Origin: Wenjunlia vitaminophila DSM 41686
GTDB lineage: Bacteria; Actinomycetota; Actinomycetes; Streptomycetales; Streptomycetaceae
NCBI RefSeq assembly: GCF_000380165.1
Contig: NZ_KB904653.1
Coordinates: 1 to 64,000 of the forward strand
Direction: 5' to 3'
DNA length: 64,000 nt
The notes under the pieces are model-generated. The model was not told the origin of the DNA, did not search any database, and saw only the letters and a list, made by a program, of their open reading frames with translations. This document shows, in pieces, positions 17,297 to 27,021 of this stretch. Within the stretch, counting starts at the first letter, position 1. Every line of letters starts with the position of its first letter. The translations under genes and the position numbers were made by a program.

Positions 17297-18253
17297 GTGT
17301 CTGTCATCACACCGACGCGGCGGTCACCCCGCACCCCCGCGTCCCGGCCCGCCCGCTCCACGCGGCGGGCCGGGACCGGCCGGCTCGCCGCCGCCCTGCT
17401 CTCCCCCACCTTCCTGGTGCTCGGTCTGGTCATCGGGTACCCGGTGGTGGCCGCGCTGCGGCTGTCCTTCCAGGTCTCCTCCGAGTCCATCGACCCGGAG
17501 ACCGGGTTCAAGGTGACCAGGACCTCGTTCGGCCTGGACAACTACTCCACCGTCTTCACCGGGGAGAACTTCCTGCGGCCCTGGTGGAACACCACCTCGT
17601 TCGCGCTGGCCTCGGTCACCCTCGAGGTGCTGATCGGCGTGGCGATGGCGCTGGTGATGCACCGCGCCCTGCGCGGCCGGGCACTGGTCCGCGCCGCCGT
17701 GCTGGTCCCCTGGGCCATCCCCACCGCCATCTCCGGCCTGCTCTGGAAGTGGATCTTCAACAGCGAGGGCGTCGCCAACGACCTGTTGAACTCCAAGATC
17801 CTGTGGAGCACCGACGGGTTCCACGCCTGGGCGTCGGTGGTGATCGCCGACACCTGGAAGACCGCGCCGTTCATCGGGCTGTTGGTCCTCGCCGGACTCC
17901 AGGTGATCCCCGGGGAGCTCTACGAGGCGGCGCGGGTGGACGGCGCCTCGTCCTGGCGGACGTTCTGGCGGATCACGCTCCCGCTGGTCCGGCCCGCCCT
18001 CGTGGTCGCCGTCCTCTTCCGCATCCTCGACGTGCTGCGCATGTTCGACCTGCCGTACCTGCTGGTCGGCCCACGCAAGCACTCGGTGGAGACCCTCTCC
18101 ATGATCGCCTTCCAGGAGATGAGCAATCTCCGGTTCGGCACGGCCGCCGCGTACGCCACCGTGCTGTTCGCCTACGTCGCGGTGGTGGCGTTCGCCTTCG
18201 TCAAGCTGTTCGGCGCCGACCTGATCGGCCGGGGCACCAGGAGTCAGCGATGA
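17297..18253 (+). CDS. sugar ABC transporter permease (MalF type)
   Basis: 318 aa, GTG start with GAGGAA upstream, 19 bases after the binding protein. Six membrane helices are expected. The cytoplasmic EAA loop reads [21 protein letters not shown], which docks to an ATPase. No ATPase gene is present in the operon; such importers often use a shared MsiK-type ATPase encoded elsewhere. It is coupled to the next permease by a 4-base overlap. Confidence 0.94.
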   Translation: MSVITPTRRSPRTPASRPARSTRRAGTGRLAAALLSPTFLVLGLVIGYPVVAALRLSFQVSSESIDPETGFKVTRTSFGLDNYSTVFTGENFLRPWWNTTSFALASVTLEVLIGVAMALVMHRALRGRALVRAAVLVPWAIPTAISGLLWKWIFNSEGVANDLLNSKILWSTDGFHAWASVVIADTWKTAPFIGLLVLAGLQVIPGELYEAARVDGASSWRTFWRITLPLVRPALVVAVLFRILDVLRMFDLPYLLVGPRKHSVETLSMIAFQEMSNLRFGTAAAYATVLFAYVAVVAFAFVKLFGADLIGRGTRSQR

Positions 18254-19092
18254 GTACCACAGCCCGCACCGGACACGGCCGGAGCTGGGTCCGCCGCATC
18301 GGCATCGCCGCCATCGTGGCGTACTGCCTCGCGCCGTTCTACTGGATGGTGGTGTCCAGCCTGCGCAGGCCCGCCGACCAGTTCTCCAACGCCCTCGTCC
18401 CCAGCCCGGTGTCGTTCGACAACTACGCCGCCGCCTTCGACGAGCGCAACGGATTCGGGCGCGCCCTGTTCAACAGCCTCCTGGTGGCCGGGACGACCAC
18501 CGTGATCACCCTGGTGGTCGCGATCTCGGCCGGCTACGCCGTCGCCCGGTTGGACTTCCGCGGCAAGAGCCTGGTCCTCACCCTGGTGATCGCCTGCTCG
18601 ATGTTCCCGCCGATCACCATGGTGGTGCCGCTGCTCGAGCTGTTCACCGACGCCGGCTGGATCAACACCTACCAGGCGATGATCGTGCCCAGCATGAGCT
18701 TCGCCCTGCCGTTGGCCGTGTGGAACCTCTCCGCCTTCTTCCGGCAGATGCCGGCGGAGCTGGAGAGCGCCGCACAGGTGGACGGGTGCACCCCCGCCCA
18801 GGCGTTCAGGAAGGTCATCCTTCCGCTGGCCGCACCGGGCGTGTTCACCACGGCGATCCTCGTCTTCATCATGTCCTGGAACGAGTTCCTCATCGCCGTC
18901 AGCGTGGTGAACGAGCGGCAGAAGATGACCTCCAACGTCATCGTCGCCCTGTTCACCGGCCAGTACAAGTTCGACCAGCCGTTCGGAACCCAGATGGCAG
19001 CAGGTGTCGTGGTGACCCTGCCGCTGGTCATCGCGGTGCTGGTCTTCCAGCGCCGGATCGTGGACGGGCTCACCGCAGGAGGACTGAAGTAA
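18250..19092 (+). CDS. sugar ABC transporter permease (MalG type)
   Basis: 280 aa, six membrane helices. The EAA loop is [22 protein letters not shown], followed by the MSWNEFL motif typical of MalG-like proteins. The ATG overlaps the previous stop. The TAA stop is directly followed by the GTG of the GH65 gene, so the importer and the enzyme are one transcription unit. Confidence 0.94.
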   Translation: MSTTARTGHGRSWVRRIGIAAIVAYCLAPFYWMVVSSLRRPADQFSNALVPSPVSFDNYAAAFDERNGFGRALFNSLLVAGTTTVITLVVAISAGYAVARLDFRGKSLVLTLVIACSMFPPITMVVPLLELFTDAGWINTYQAMIVPSMSFALPLAVWNLSAFFRQMPAELESAAQVDGCTPAQAFRKVILPLAAPGVFTTAILVFIMSWNEFLIAVSVVNERQKMTSNVIVALFTGQYKFDQPFGTQMAAGVVVTLPLVIAVLVFQRRIVDGLTAGGLK

Positions 19093-21291
19093 GTGACCAC
19101 CCACCCCAACGAGGCGATCACTGACGAGTGGGTGCTCGCGACCCACGACCCGCTGCGCCGCTACCTGCCGACGTTCACCGGCAACGGCTACCTGGGCGCC
19201 CGGGTGCCGGCCGCGGGGAACGGCTTCGCCGAGAGTCCGATCCGCACCCAGTTCCACGTCGTCGGCCTCTACACCACCCACCCCGGGGAGTGGTCGCGCA
19301 AGGCCACGCTGCCCGCGTGGACGACCCTGGACGTCGGCGACGGCAGCGGGACGTTCAACGGTGCCTTCGGCGCCGAGCCCGACCCCTCCGCCGAGTACCT
19401 GGTGCTCGGCGACTGGGCCGCCGTGGCCACACCGGGCAGCGGCACCGCGCGGGGCATCGACGACTACCGGCAGTCGCTGGACCTGCGCACCGGGGTCATC
19501 AGCACCTCGGCCCGGTGGACCTCGCCGGCGGGACGGGTCACCGACGTGCGGTACGAGGTGCTCACCGACCGGTCACGGCAGCACGTCGGCGCGGTGACCG
19601 TCACGGTCACCCCGCACTGGGACGGGGCGCTCGAGATCACCGACGCCCTCGACCTGCGGGCCGCCAACCGCACGACCGGCACCCGGTACGGCACCGACGG
19701 CGACGTGTTGTGGCTGACCACGGACGCCGAGGGCAGCGGGATCACCGCGGCGCTGGCGTCGGTGCTCCGGGCCCCCGCGGACGCGGCCCCCACGACCGGC
19801 GCCGGGGACGCCGCACGGCGGATCGGCGTCCCGGTGCGGTCGGGCCGCACGTACACCGTCACCAAGTACGTGGGCCTCGCCACCAGCCACGACGCCGCCG
19901 AACCGCTCACCCTGGCCCGCACCGCCGCCGCCGAGGCGGCCCGCGCCGGCCACGGGCAGCTCGTCGAGGACAACCGCCGGGCCTGGTCGCACGAGTGGCG
20001 GGGCGACATCGAGGTGCACGGCGACGACCGGCTCCGCCGCCAGGTGCGCGCCGCCAAGTTCTACCTGCTCACCAGCGTCCGCGACGGCTCACCGTGGTCC
20101 CCGCCCCCCGCCGGCCTGTCCAGCGACGGCTACAACGGGCACGTGTTCTGGGACACCGAGACGTGGGTCTGGCCCAGCCTGCTCGCCCAGCACCCGGAGA
20201 TCGCCGAGAGCGTGCTGGACTACCGGGTGGACCGGCTCGGGGCCGCCCGCGACTACGCCGCGCGGGGAGGGCACGACGGCGTGCGCTTCCCCTGGGAGAG
20301 CGGCCTCGACGGCTCCGAGGACACACCCACCTCGACCCCGTTCGGCGAACACGAGCAGCACATCAACTCGGACGTGGCCCTGGCCTTCTGGCAGTACTGG
20401 CTCGCCACCGGGGACCGCCGGTGGCTGGCCGAGAAGGGCTGGCCGGTGCTGCGCGGGGTCGCCGAGTTCTGGACGAGCCGGGCCACCGCCGACGAGGACG
20501 GCCGCTTCCACATCAACGACGTGATCCCGCCGGACGAGTACGCCGCCCCGAGCGACGACTCCGTCTACACCAACGTCTCCGCCCGGGCCTGCCTGCGGTT
20601 CGCCACCAAGGCGGCGGAGGTGCTCGGCGAGTCGGCGGACCCGAGGTGGGCCCGGGTGGCCGACGGCCTGGTCGTGCTCTTCGACGAGGAGAGCGGGGTG
20701 CACCCGGAGTTCGCCGGCTACGGCGGGGACACCATCAAGCAGGCCGACGTGGTGCTGCTCACCTACCCCTGGGAGGAGCCGCTGCCCGAGGAGGTGGTCC
20801 GGGCCGACCTGGCCTACTACATCGAGCGCACCCACCTGGAGGGTCCCTCGATGACCGACTCCGTGCACTCGATCATCCACGCCCAGCTCGGGGACACCGA
20901 GGCGGCCTTCGAGCACACCCGGCGCAGCGTGGAACCGTTCGCCCGGGAGCCCTTCGAGCAGTTCGCCGAGGCCCGTCAGGGCGGCGCGTTCACCTTCCTC
21001 ACCGGTCACGGGGGGTTCCTGCAGGAGTTCCTCTACGGCTACTCGGGACTGCGCTGGCGGTCCGATCGGCTGCTCCTCGCCCCGATCCTGCCGGCCCAGC
21101 TCACCGGCCTCACCCTGCGCGGACTGCGCTGGCAGGGGCGCGTCGTGGACGTGGACATCCGTCCTGGTGGCACCACGGTCCGGCTGCTCGAGGGCGAGCC
21201 GCTGCCGGTCGAGGCCGCCGGCACCGTCCACCAGGTGCCCACCGGTGGCGAGATCACCGTGCCGACCCGCACCCCGCGGGGGAACGGGTAA
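19093..21291 (+). CDS. cytoplasmic GH65-type glycoside hydrolase/phosphorylase
   Basis: 732 aa, no signal peptide. It has the GH65 layout: beta-sandwich (1-~300), (alpha/alpha)6 barrel with YNGHVFWDTETWVWP and FPWESG, then a short beta-domain. The general-acid Glu is E482 in VIPPDEYA. The SVYTNVSAR continuation resembles acid trehalase / glucosylgalactosyl-hydroxylysine glucosidase / kojibiose hydrolase members more than phosphorylases, so a hydrolase of an imported alpha-glucoside is my reading. It follows the permease gene with no gap. Confidence 0.85.
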   Translation: MTTHPNEAITDEWVLATHDPLRRYLPTFTGNGYLGARVPAAGNGFAESPIRTQFHVVGLYTTHPGEWSRKATLPAWTTLDVGDGSGTFNGAFGAEPDPSAEYLVLGDWAAVATPGSGTARGIDDYRQSLDLRTGVISTSARWTSPAGRVTDVRYEVLTDRSRQHVGAVTVTVTPHWDGALEITDALDLRAANRTTGTRYGTDGDVLWLTTDAEGSGITAALASVLRAPADAAPTTGAGDAARRIGVPVRSGRTYTVTKYVGLATSHDAAEPLTLARTAAAEAARAGHGQLVEDNRRAWSHEWRGDIEVHGDDRLRRQVRAAKFYLLTSVRDGSPWSPPPAGLSSDGYNGHVFWDTETWVWPSLLAQHPEIAESVLDYRVDRLGAARDYAARGGHDGVRFPWESGLDGSEDTPTSTPFGEHEQHINSDVALAFWQYWLATGDRRWLAEKGWPVLRGVAEFWTSRATADEDGRFHINDVIPPDEYAAPSDDSVYTNVSARACLRFATKAAEVLGESADPRWARVADGLVVLFDEESGVHPEFAGYGGDTIKQADVVLLTYPWEEPLPEEVVRADLAYYIERTHLEGPSMTDSVHSIIHAQLGDTEAAFEHTRRSVEPFAREPFEQFAEARQGGAFTFLTGHGGFLQEFLYGYSGLRWRSDRLLLAPILPAQLTGLTLRGLRWQGRVVDVDIRPGGTTVRLLEGEPLPVEAAGTVHQVPTGGEITVPTRTPRGNG

Positions 21292-21297
21292 CGACAC

Positions 21298-21337
21298 CGG
21301 AAGGGGGGTGGCGCCGGCCGGCGCCACCCCCCTTCCG
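21298..21337. terminator. 40-bp perfect palindrome terminator between GH65 and lacI genes
   Basis: The 20 bases 21298-21317 are exactly complementary to 21318-21337 with no spacer. It begins seven bases after the GH65 stop and serves two convergent genes. Confidence 0.9.
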
Positions 21338-21406
21338 CACGTCACCACACCTCGCGGACCGCTGTGCCGCCCGGCGGGGTGGAGCACACCGGGCGGGCGC
21401 GACCGC

Positions 21407-22474
21407 TCAGCGACCGGGGACCGTGCTGGCCCTGGCCACCAGGTCCGGCTCCAACAGCCGGTTCATGGGGGCCGCGGCGGCGTCCTCCGTGTCCCGCCCG
21501 GTCAGGCGCACCAGCTCCGTGATGATCAACTGGCCGACCTCCTCGATCGGCTGACGGAGACTGGTCAGGCCGAGCGCGCTGGCCGCGGGGGTGTCGTCGA
21601 AGCCCACCACGGCGATGTCCCGGCCGAGCAGCAGCCCGCGGTCGCGGACCGCGTGCAGCGCGCCGACCCCGAGGGTGTCGGTGGCCGCGACCACACCCGT
21701 GGGGGGCGAAGGGCGGTCCAGGAGCTCGGACATCAGCCGGGTGCCGCTGGACATCGTGTCCGGCCCCCGGACGTCGAGCCGGTGGCTGCCCGCGAGCAGC
21801 CCGTGCCGGTCCATCGCCTCGAGCCAGCCGCGCGCCCGGGCGTCACCGACGCTGCTCCCCTCGGGCCACCCTATGAAGCCGATCCTGCGGTGTCCCGCGG
21901 CGACGAGGTGGTCCACGGCGATGGCGGTGCCGGCGGAGTTGTCCACGTCGACCCAGCTGTAGCGGTCGGCACCGGCGGCGGTGCGGCCGAACGCGACGAA
22001 CGGGACCCCCGCGGCGGTGAGCCTGTCGGGGCGCGTGTCGTACGGGGTGAGGTCGTAGAGCACCACGCCGCTGACGGTGCCGGTGCGGCACAGGGCGGTG
22101 CACCGGTCGGCCTCCTCCTCGGTGTCGGAGGCGGTGAACACCAGGACGTGGTGGTCGCTGGCCTCGCCGAACTCGGCGAGCGTGTGCAGGAAACGGTCGT
22201 GGATGGAGGCCACGGACTCCTCGGCGACGGGGCGTATCCGGTACCCGATCATCCCCGGGGAGCTGACGCGGAGCCAGCGGGCCACGCGGTTCGGGTGGTA
22301 CCCGAGCTCGCCGATGACCCGTTCCACCCGCTCACGGGTCTCCTGGCGCACCCGGTGCGGGGCGTTGATGACGTTGGACACCGTCTGCCGGGAGACGCCG
22401 GCTGCCTCCGCGACCTGCAGGATCGTCGCGGAGCCGCCCGCGGCGGACCGCGCGCGTCCCGATTCCCGTGCCAA
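21407..22474 (-). CDS. LacI-family repressor of the glycan block
   Basis: 355 aa if the TTG at 22474 is used; this start has GAGGGGG upstream. The LacI helix-turn-helix reads TILQVAEAAGVSRQTVSNVIN, followed by the hinge HPNRVARWLR. The remainder is the periplasmic-binding-type ligand domain (GVVAATDTLGVGALHA, VVGFDDTPAASALGLTSLRQP). An upstream ATG at 22567 would start inside its own operator and is less likely. It most likely controls the importer operon, the secreted glycosidase gene and itself. Confidence 0.9.
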   Translation of the reverse strand: MARESGRARSAAGGSATILQVAEAAGVSRQTVSNVINAPHRVRQETRERVERVIGELGYHPNRVARWLRVSSPGMIGYRIRPVAEESVASIHDRFLHTLAEFGEASDHHVLVFTASDTEEEADRCTALCRTGTVSGVVLYDLTPYDTRPDRLTAAGVPFVAFGRTAAGADRYSWVDVDNSAGTAIAVDHLVAAGHRRIGFIGWPEGSSVGDARARGWLEAMDRHGLLAGSHRLDVRGPDTMSSGTRLMSELLDRPSPPTGVVAATDTLGVGALHAVRDRGLLLGRDIAVVGFDDTPAASALGLTSLRQPIEEVGQLIITELVRLTGRDTEDAAAAPMNRLLEPDLVARASTVPGR

Positions 22475-22549
22475 GCTGGTTCCCCCTCGAGGTGGCGGCC
22501 GTCCCGCGGTGGCGCAGACACCGTTCGATCGTGGATCTCCCTGGATTTC

Positions 22550-22569
22550 GATTTTATCGTTCAACATGC
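22550..22569 (-). promoter_or_regulatory. LacI-type operator, site D (autoregulation)
   Basis: Read leftward, GCATGTTGAACGAT then AAAATC. It differs from the importer site at 15824-15843 at one of 20 positions. It lies 76 bases upstream of the lacI start. Confidence 0.7.
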
Positions 22570-22965
22570 CATTGTCGAACCCGTCCCGGGTAGCAAACCG
22601 GCGGTACCGGGACGGACGCCCCCGCATCGGAGCCAAACTATAGTTCCCAGGCCCCGGCCGGGACCCAGACGACGGGGCGCAGACGACGGGGACCCGGGGC
22701 GCCCGGGCCGGGAGGGCGCGCCTCGGGGCCGGCGCGGTACGCACCGCAGTCGCGGTGGGGCCGCCGGTCGGGGTGGCTCTCGTACGGGCAGCGGTCGGAG
22801 CCGTACGGTCGTCGCACCGTCCCGCTCCTCGCGCGGTCGCCGCCACGCGGTCGGCGCACCTGGCGGGCTCCGGGCCCGCGGTGCTGGACACGCTGCCGGT
22901 CCCGCCGGCGACCGGGCCGACGGGACCGACAGCGTGGGTCTGGGCTCTGGGGACGGACCCTAGGC
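22570..22965. other. gene-free stretch between lacI and a small conserved gene
   Basis: I see no coding sequence with a plausible start, ribosome-binding site and codon pattern. It contains two near-identical copies of CAGACGACGGGG about 14 bases apart (around 22657-22682). It ends in the perfect palindrome CCCTAGGCCTAGGG (22958-22971), which contains the stop codon of the next leftward gene and may act as its terminator core. Confidence 0.5.
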
Positions 22966-23334
22966 CTAGGGCGTGCCGCGCCGGGGCCCCTGGATGCCGG
23001 CCATCCGGCGCCACTCGTAGGGGCCGGTGCGCAGTCGGGCGGCCGGCTCCCCGGAGAACTGGTCGTGGACGGTGACGCCGGCCAGTTCCACGGCCCTGCG
23101 GGCGGTGGGCTGGTCCCGGGCGACCAGGTCGCCCCAGGCGCCGTCAGCGCCCACCAGCACGATGCGGGTGCCGCGCTGGCCCAGGTACTCCAGCGAGCCG
23201 TCCACGGCACCGCCGTGCGCGCCGGCGAAGGAACGGATCTGCCGGGCGAGCCTGGCTGCCCGGCGGGCGGCGCGGCGCTCCGCCCGCTCCACGGCGGGTT
23301 CCCTGGGGGCGTCCTGGGTCTGCGGTGTGGCCAT
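22966..23334 (-). CDS. small conserved actinobacterial protein of unknown function
   Basis: 122 aa, ATG at 23334. The N-terminal ~40 residues are rich in Arg and Ala, probably a charged helix. The C-terminal part (TRIVLVGADGAWGDLV, then RRAVELAGVTVHDQFSGE) has a compact alternating pattern. No signal peptide, membrane helix or known motif was seen. Its place near ctaB suits a vertically inherited streptomycete gene. Function unknown. Confidence 0.65.
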   Translation of the reverse strand: MATPQTQDAPREPAVERAERRAARRAARLARQIRSFAGAHGGAVDGSLEYLGQRGTRIVLVGADGAWGDLVARDQPTARRAVELAGVTVHDQFSGEPAARLRTGPYEWRRMAGIQGPRRGTP

Positions 23335-23423
23335 GCCCTGATGCTACTTGTCGGTAATGGACCCTGGCCAGCGGCCGGGGGTCAGCGGAACAGGGGGAAC
23401 GGGAGGGGGCCCGCGGGCCGACC

Positions 23424-23606
23424 GCTAGGGCCTGTCTGATAAGTAGCGCCGTCCGCCCGGAGGGCGGGGGTCGCGGCGTCCGGTGCGTGCGATCGCAAGG
23501 CGGAGGGTCGTCCTCGTACTGGGCGTACATGGACGATCCCGACAACGCAGCGCGCGTGCGTGCCAAGCGTCACGACCCAGGCGGGATCTATCAGACAGGC
23601 CCTAGC
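23424..23606. mobile_element. 183-bp MITE-like element with perfect 18-bp terminal inverted repeats
   Basis: GCTAGGGCCTGTCTGATA (23424-23441) is exactly mirrored by TATCAGACAGGCCCTAGC (23589-23606). The outer CTAG on each side could be a duplicated target. Inside is a second hairpin: TCGTCC..GTAC and GTAC..GGACGA at 23508-23536 around TGGGC. No transposase frame of useful length is present. The right repeat contains the TAG stop of ctaB. It looks like a non-autonomous insertion-sequence derivative; the family is not certain. Confidence 0.75.
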
Positions 23607-24543
23607 GCAGGAACGGGTCGATGGCCACGGCCACGAAGAGGAGCGTGAGGTAGGTGATCGACCAGTGGAACAGCCGCATCTCCTGGAGCTTGGCCCCGAC
23701 CACGTTCGCCTTGGCGCGGCGCTGGAGGGCGTGTGCCTCCTTCAGCCACAGGGCGCCGAGCGCCACCGCCGTCCCCAGGTAGACCCAGGACATGTCGGCG
23801 AGCGGCCACAGGACCAGGGAGAGCCCCACCATCACCCAGCTGTACAGGACGATCTGGCGGGCCACCACGGTGTTCGAGGCCAGCACCGGCAGCATCGGCA
23901 CGCCGGCCTTCACGTAGTCCTCGCGGACCTTCATCGACAGCGGCCAGTAGTGCGGCGGCGTCCAGAAGAAGACCACCAGGAACAGCACCACGGCCGACCA
24001 GGACAGCGAGTTGGTCACCGCCGACCAACCGATCAGCACCGGCATGCAGCCCGCGATGCCGCCCCACACGATGTTCTGCGCGGTGCGACGTTTCAGCCCG
24101 AGGGTGTAGACGAAGACGTAGAAGAGGATGGCCGCCAGGGACAGGGCGGCGGAGAGCAGGTTCACCAGGACCGCGAACCACACCGTGGAGACCACGGCCA
24201 ACGTGATGCCGAAGACCAGTCCCTCACGGGGAGTGACCATGCCGGTGACGAGGGGGCGCCGCTCGGTGCGCTGCATCAGCCGGTCGATGTCCCGGTCGAT
24301 GTACATGTTGAGCGCGTTGGCGCCGCCCGCGGAGAGGTACCCGCCGACCACCGTGATGAGCACCAGCAGCAGGTCCGGTACGCCCTCCTCGGCCAGGAAC
24401 ATCACCGGAACCGTGCACATGAGCAGCAGTTCGATGATGCGTGGCTTGGTCAGCGCGACGAAGGCCCTGACCCGGGCACCCACCGGCCGGTGCGTCGGGC
24501 TGGTTCCGATGGCCCCCGCGGGCCGGGACTCGACCGCCGTCAC
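23602..24543 (-). CDS. ctaB: protoheme IX farnesyltransferase (heme O synthase)
   Basis: 313 aa. A UbiA-family membrane enzyme with about nine helices that adds a farnesyl group to heme B, giving the CtaA substrate. The prenyl-diphosphate motif [12 protein letters not shown] and second motif (YTLGLKRRT) are intact, as is FFWTPPHYW. The GTG at 24543 is chosen because AGGGG lies five bases before it and the protein then begins TAVESRPAG, the usual streptomycete N-terminus. The TAG stop lies within the repeat element next door. Confidence 0.95.
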   Translation of the reverse strand: MTAVESRPAGAIGTSPTHRPVGARVRAFVALTKPRIIELLLMCTVPVMFLAEEGVPDLLLVLITVVGGYLSAGGANALNMYIDRDIDRLMQRTERRPLVTGMVTPREGLVFGITLAVVSTVWFAVLVNLLSAALSLAAILFYVFVYTLGLKRRTAQNIVWGGIAGCMPVLIGWSAVTNSLSWSAVVLFLVVFFWTPPHYWPLSMKVREDYVKAGVPMLPVLASNTVVARQIVLYSWVMVGLSLVLWPLADMSWVYLGTAVALGALWLKEAHALQRRAKANVVGAKLQEMRLFHWSITYLTLLFVAVAIDPFLR

Positions 24544-24879
24544 GAACACCCCTGAAGAGAAAAGACATGCAGGGCCCCAGGGACACCAGGTGCACGTCCG
24601 GGGAGGTCCTTGCGCGTACCACGCCACTCTAGACGCACGGCGGGGACCGTCCGCGCTGGGGGTCGCCCGTGTTATCCGGAAGGCGTTCGAGTGGCCGGCG
24701 CGCCGACACGGAGGTGGCACAGGAGGGCCGGAACGGTGCGGACCGGGCAGAGTCCCCCACACCGACCGGGACCGCGATGGACATCGAAAGAACGGACGGG
24801 GGGCTGCGGGTAGGCTCGTCATCGCCCGGTTTGCACCCGCCCTCAGTGGCGTTGACAGCGAGAGGAGCCCTGACTCAGG
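24544..24879. promoter_or_regulatory. divergent promoter region between ctaB and tkt
   Basis: 336 bp without a gene. A -10-like TAGAGT on the left-going strand (24626-24631) may serve ctaB. On the other strand TAGGCT (24811-24816) may serve tkt, giving a leader of about 60 nt. Neither has a good -35. A TTGACA at 24852-24857 is too close to the tkt start to be its -35. Confidence 0.35.
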
Positions 24880-26973
24880 GTGAGCACCACGTCGACCCCC
24901 ACAGCCTTCGAGTGGACCGAACTGGACCAGCGTGCGGTGGACACCGCGCGGGTCCTGGCCATGGATTCCGTGCAGAAGGTGGGCAACGGTCATCCCGGCA
25001 CCGCGATGAGCCTGGCACCCGTCGCCTACCTGCTGTTCCAGCGCCTGATGCGGCACGACCCCACCGCCCCGGAGTGGATCGCCCGCGACCGGTTCGTGCT
25101 GTCCCCCGGGCACACCAGCCTGACCCTCTACATCCAGCTCTACCTGTCCGGGTACGGCATGGAGCTGGATGACCTGAAGGCGTTCCGCACCTGGGGCAGC
25201 CGCACTCCGGGCCACCCGGAGCACGGTCACACCGTCGGCGTGGAGACCACCACGGGACCGCTCGGCCAGGGCATCGCCAACGCCGTCGGCATGGCCATGG
25301 CGTCACGCTACGAACGTGGTCTGTTCGACCCGGAGGCCGCCGCTGGCGAGTCCCCGTTCGACCACACCATCTGGGCCATCGTCTCGGACGGCGACCTGGA
25401 GGAGGGCGTGTCCGCGGAGGCGAGTTCGCTGGCCGGGCACCTGAAGCTGGGCAACCTGGTCGCGCTGTACGACGACAACCACATCTCCATCGAGGGCGAC
25501 ACCGCCACCGCGTTCAGCGAGGACGTGGGCAAGCGCTACGAGGCGTACGGCTGGCACGTCCAGCGGGTGGACCAGAGCGCGGACGGCGACCTGGACGTCG
25601 CCGCGCTGCACCGGGCACTGCTGGCCGCCAAGGCCGAGACCGACCGGCCGTCGCTGGTGATCGCACGCACCATCATCGCCTGGCCGGCGCCGAACGCGCA
25701 GAACACCGAGGCGGCGCACGGAGCGGCGCTGGGCGAGGAGGAGGTCGCGGCGACCAAGCGGGTCCTCGGTTTCGACCCCGCCCAGCACTTCGAGGTCACC
25801 GAGGAGGTGCTGGCGCACGCCCGTGGTGTGCTGGACCGCGGGCGCAGGGCTCACGCCGCGTGGGAGGGGGCCTTCGCCCGGTGGCGCGCCGCCAACCCGG
25901 AGCGTGCCGCGGAGTTCGACCGGATCAGCGCCGGTCGCCTGCCCGACGGCTGGGACAAGGTGCTGCCGGAGTTCCCGGCCGGCAAGACCGTGGCGACCCG
26001 CAAGGCGTCCGGGGAGACGCTGAAGGCCCTGGGCGCGGTGGTCCCCGAACTGTGGGGCGGCTCCGCCGACCTGGCCGGGTCGAACAACACCACGATCGAC
26101 TCCGCCTCGTCGTTCCTGCCCGCGGACAACCCGCTGCCCGGCGCCAACCCCTACGGGCGCACCATCCACTTCGGCATCCGCGAGCACGCCATGGGCTCCA
26201 CCATGAACGGCATCGCGCTGCACGGCAGGACCCGGGTGTACGGCGGCACCTTCCTGGTCTTCTCCGACTACATGCGCCCGGCGGTCCGGCTGGCGGCGCT
26301 GATGCGGCTGCCGGTGACGTACGTGTGGACCCACGACTCCATCGGTCTCGGCGAGGACGGCCCCACCCACCAGCCGGTCGAGCACCTGGCCACCCTGCGG
26401 GCCATTCCCGGCCTCAGCGTGGTCCGCCCGGCCGACGCCAACGAGACCGCGGTGGCCTGGCGGACCGTGCTGGAGCGCCAGCACACCTCCGCCTCGGGCC
26501 CCGTCGCCCTGGCGCTGACCCGGCAGAACGTGCCGACCTGGGACCGCGAGCGGTACGGCTCGGCCGACGGCACCGCCCGGGGTGGCTACGTCCTCGCCGA
26601 GGCGTCCTCCGGCGCGCCCCGCCTGATCCTCATCGGGACCGGCTCCGAGGTGCAGCTCGCCATGGAGGCGCGGGAGCGGCTCGAGGCCGAGGGCGTGCCC
26701 ACCCGGGTGGTGTCCATGCCGTCGGTCGAGTGGTTCCGCGAGCAGGACCTGGCGTACCAGGAGACGGTGCTGCCCCCGAACGTGCGGGCCCGGGTGTCCG
26801 TGGAGGCGGGAATCAGCCTGGGTTGGCGCGAGTTCGTCGGAGAGGCGGGTTGCTCGGTGAGCCTGGAGCACTTCGGGGCGTCCGCCGACTACAAGGTGCT
26901 GTACGAGCAGTTCGGGATCACCACGGACGCCGTGGTCAAGGCGGCCCACGAGTCGCTCACCACCGTCGGCTGA
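24880..26973 (+). CDS. tkt: transketolase
   Basis: 697 aa. A thiamine-diphosphate enzyme that moves two-carbon units between pentose phosphates and glycolytic sugars. The ThDP/metal motif reads [10 protein letters not shown] then DDNHISIEG. The catalytic-Glu region is [13 protein letters not shown], and the pyrimidine domain has [19 protein letters not shown]. The GTG start has GAGAGGAG about 13 bases upstream, a rather long gap. It starts the tkt-tal-zwf-opcA-pgl series. Confidence 0.97.
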   Translation: MSTTSTPTAFEWTELDQRAVDTARVLAMDSVQKVGNGHPGTAMSLAPVAYLLFQRLMRHDPTAPEWIARDRFVLSPGHTSLTLYIQLYLSGYGMELDDLKAFRTWGSRTPGHPEHGHTVGVETTTGPLGQGIANAVGMAMASRYERGLFDPEAAAGESPFDHTIWAIVSDGDLEEGVSAEASSLAGHLKLGNLVALYDDNHISIEGDTATAFSEDVGKRYEAYGWHVQRVDQSADGDLDVAALHRALLAAKAETDRPSLVIARTIIAWPAPNAQNTEAAHGAALGEEEVAATKRVLGFDPAQHFEVTEEVLAHARGVLDRGRRAHAAWEGAFARWRAANPERAAEFDRISAGRLPDGWDKVLPEFPAGKTVATRKASGETLKALGAVVPELWGGSADLAGSNNTTIDSASSFLPADNPLPGANPYGRTIHFGIREHAMGSTMNGIALHGRTRVYGGTFLVFSDYMRPAVRLAALMRLPVTYVWTHDSIGLGEDGPTHQPVEHLATLRAIPGLSVVRPADANETAVAWRTVLERQHTSASGPVALALTRQNVPTWDRERYGSADGTARGGYVLAEASSGAPRLILIGTGSEVQLAMEARERLEAEGVPTRVVSMPSVEWFREQDLAYQETVLPPNVRARVSVEAGISLGWREFVGEAGCSVSLEHFGASADYKVLYEQFGITTDAVVKAAHESLTTVG

Positions 26974-27021
26974 GGGTCGTTGACCGGCGCTGCACTTCCC
27001 ACCGCAAGGAGAGACAACCTG

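Noticed and set aside
22575-22600. tRNA-like T-loop sequence TCGAACCCG
   Set aside because: No acceptor, D or anticodon stems could be drawn around it.
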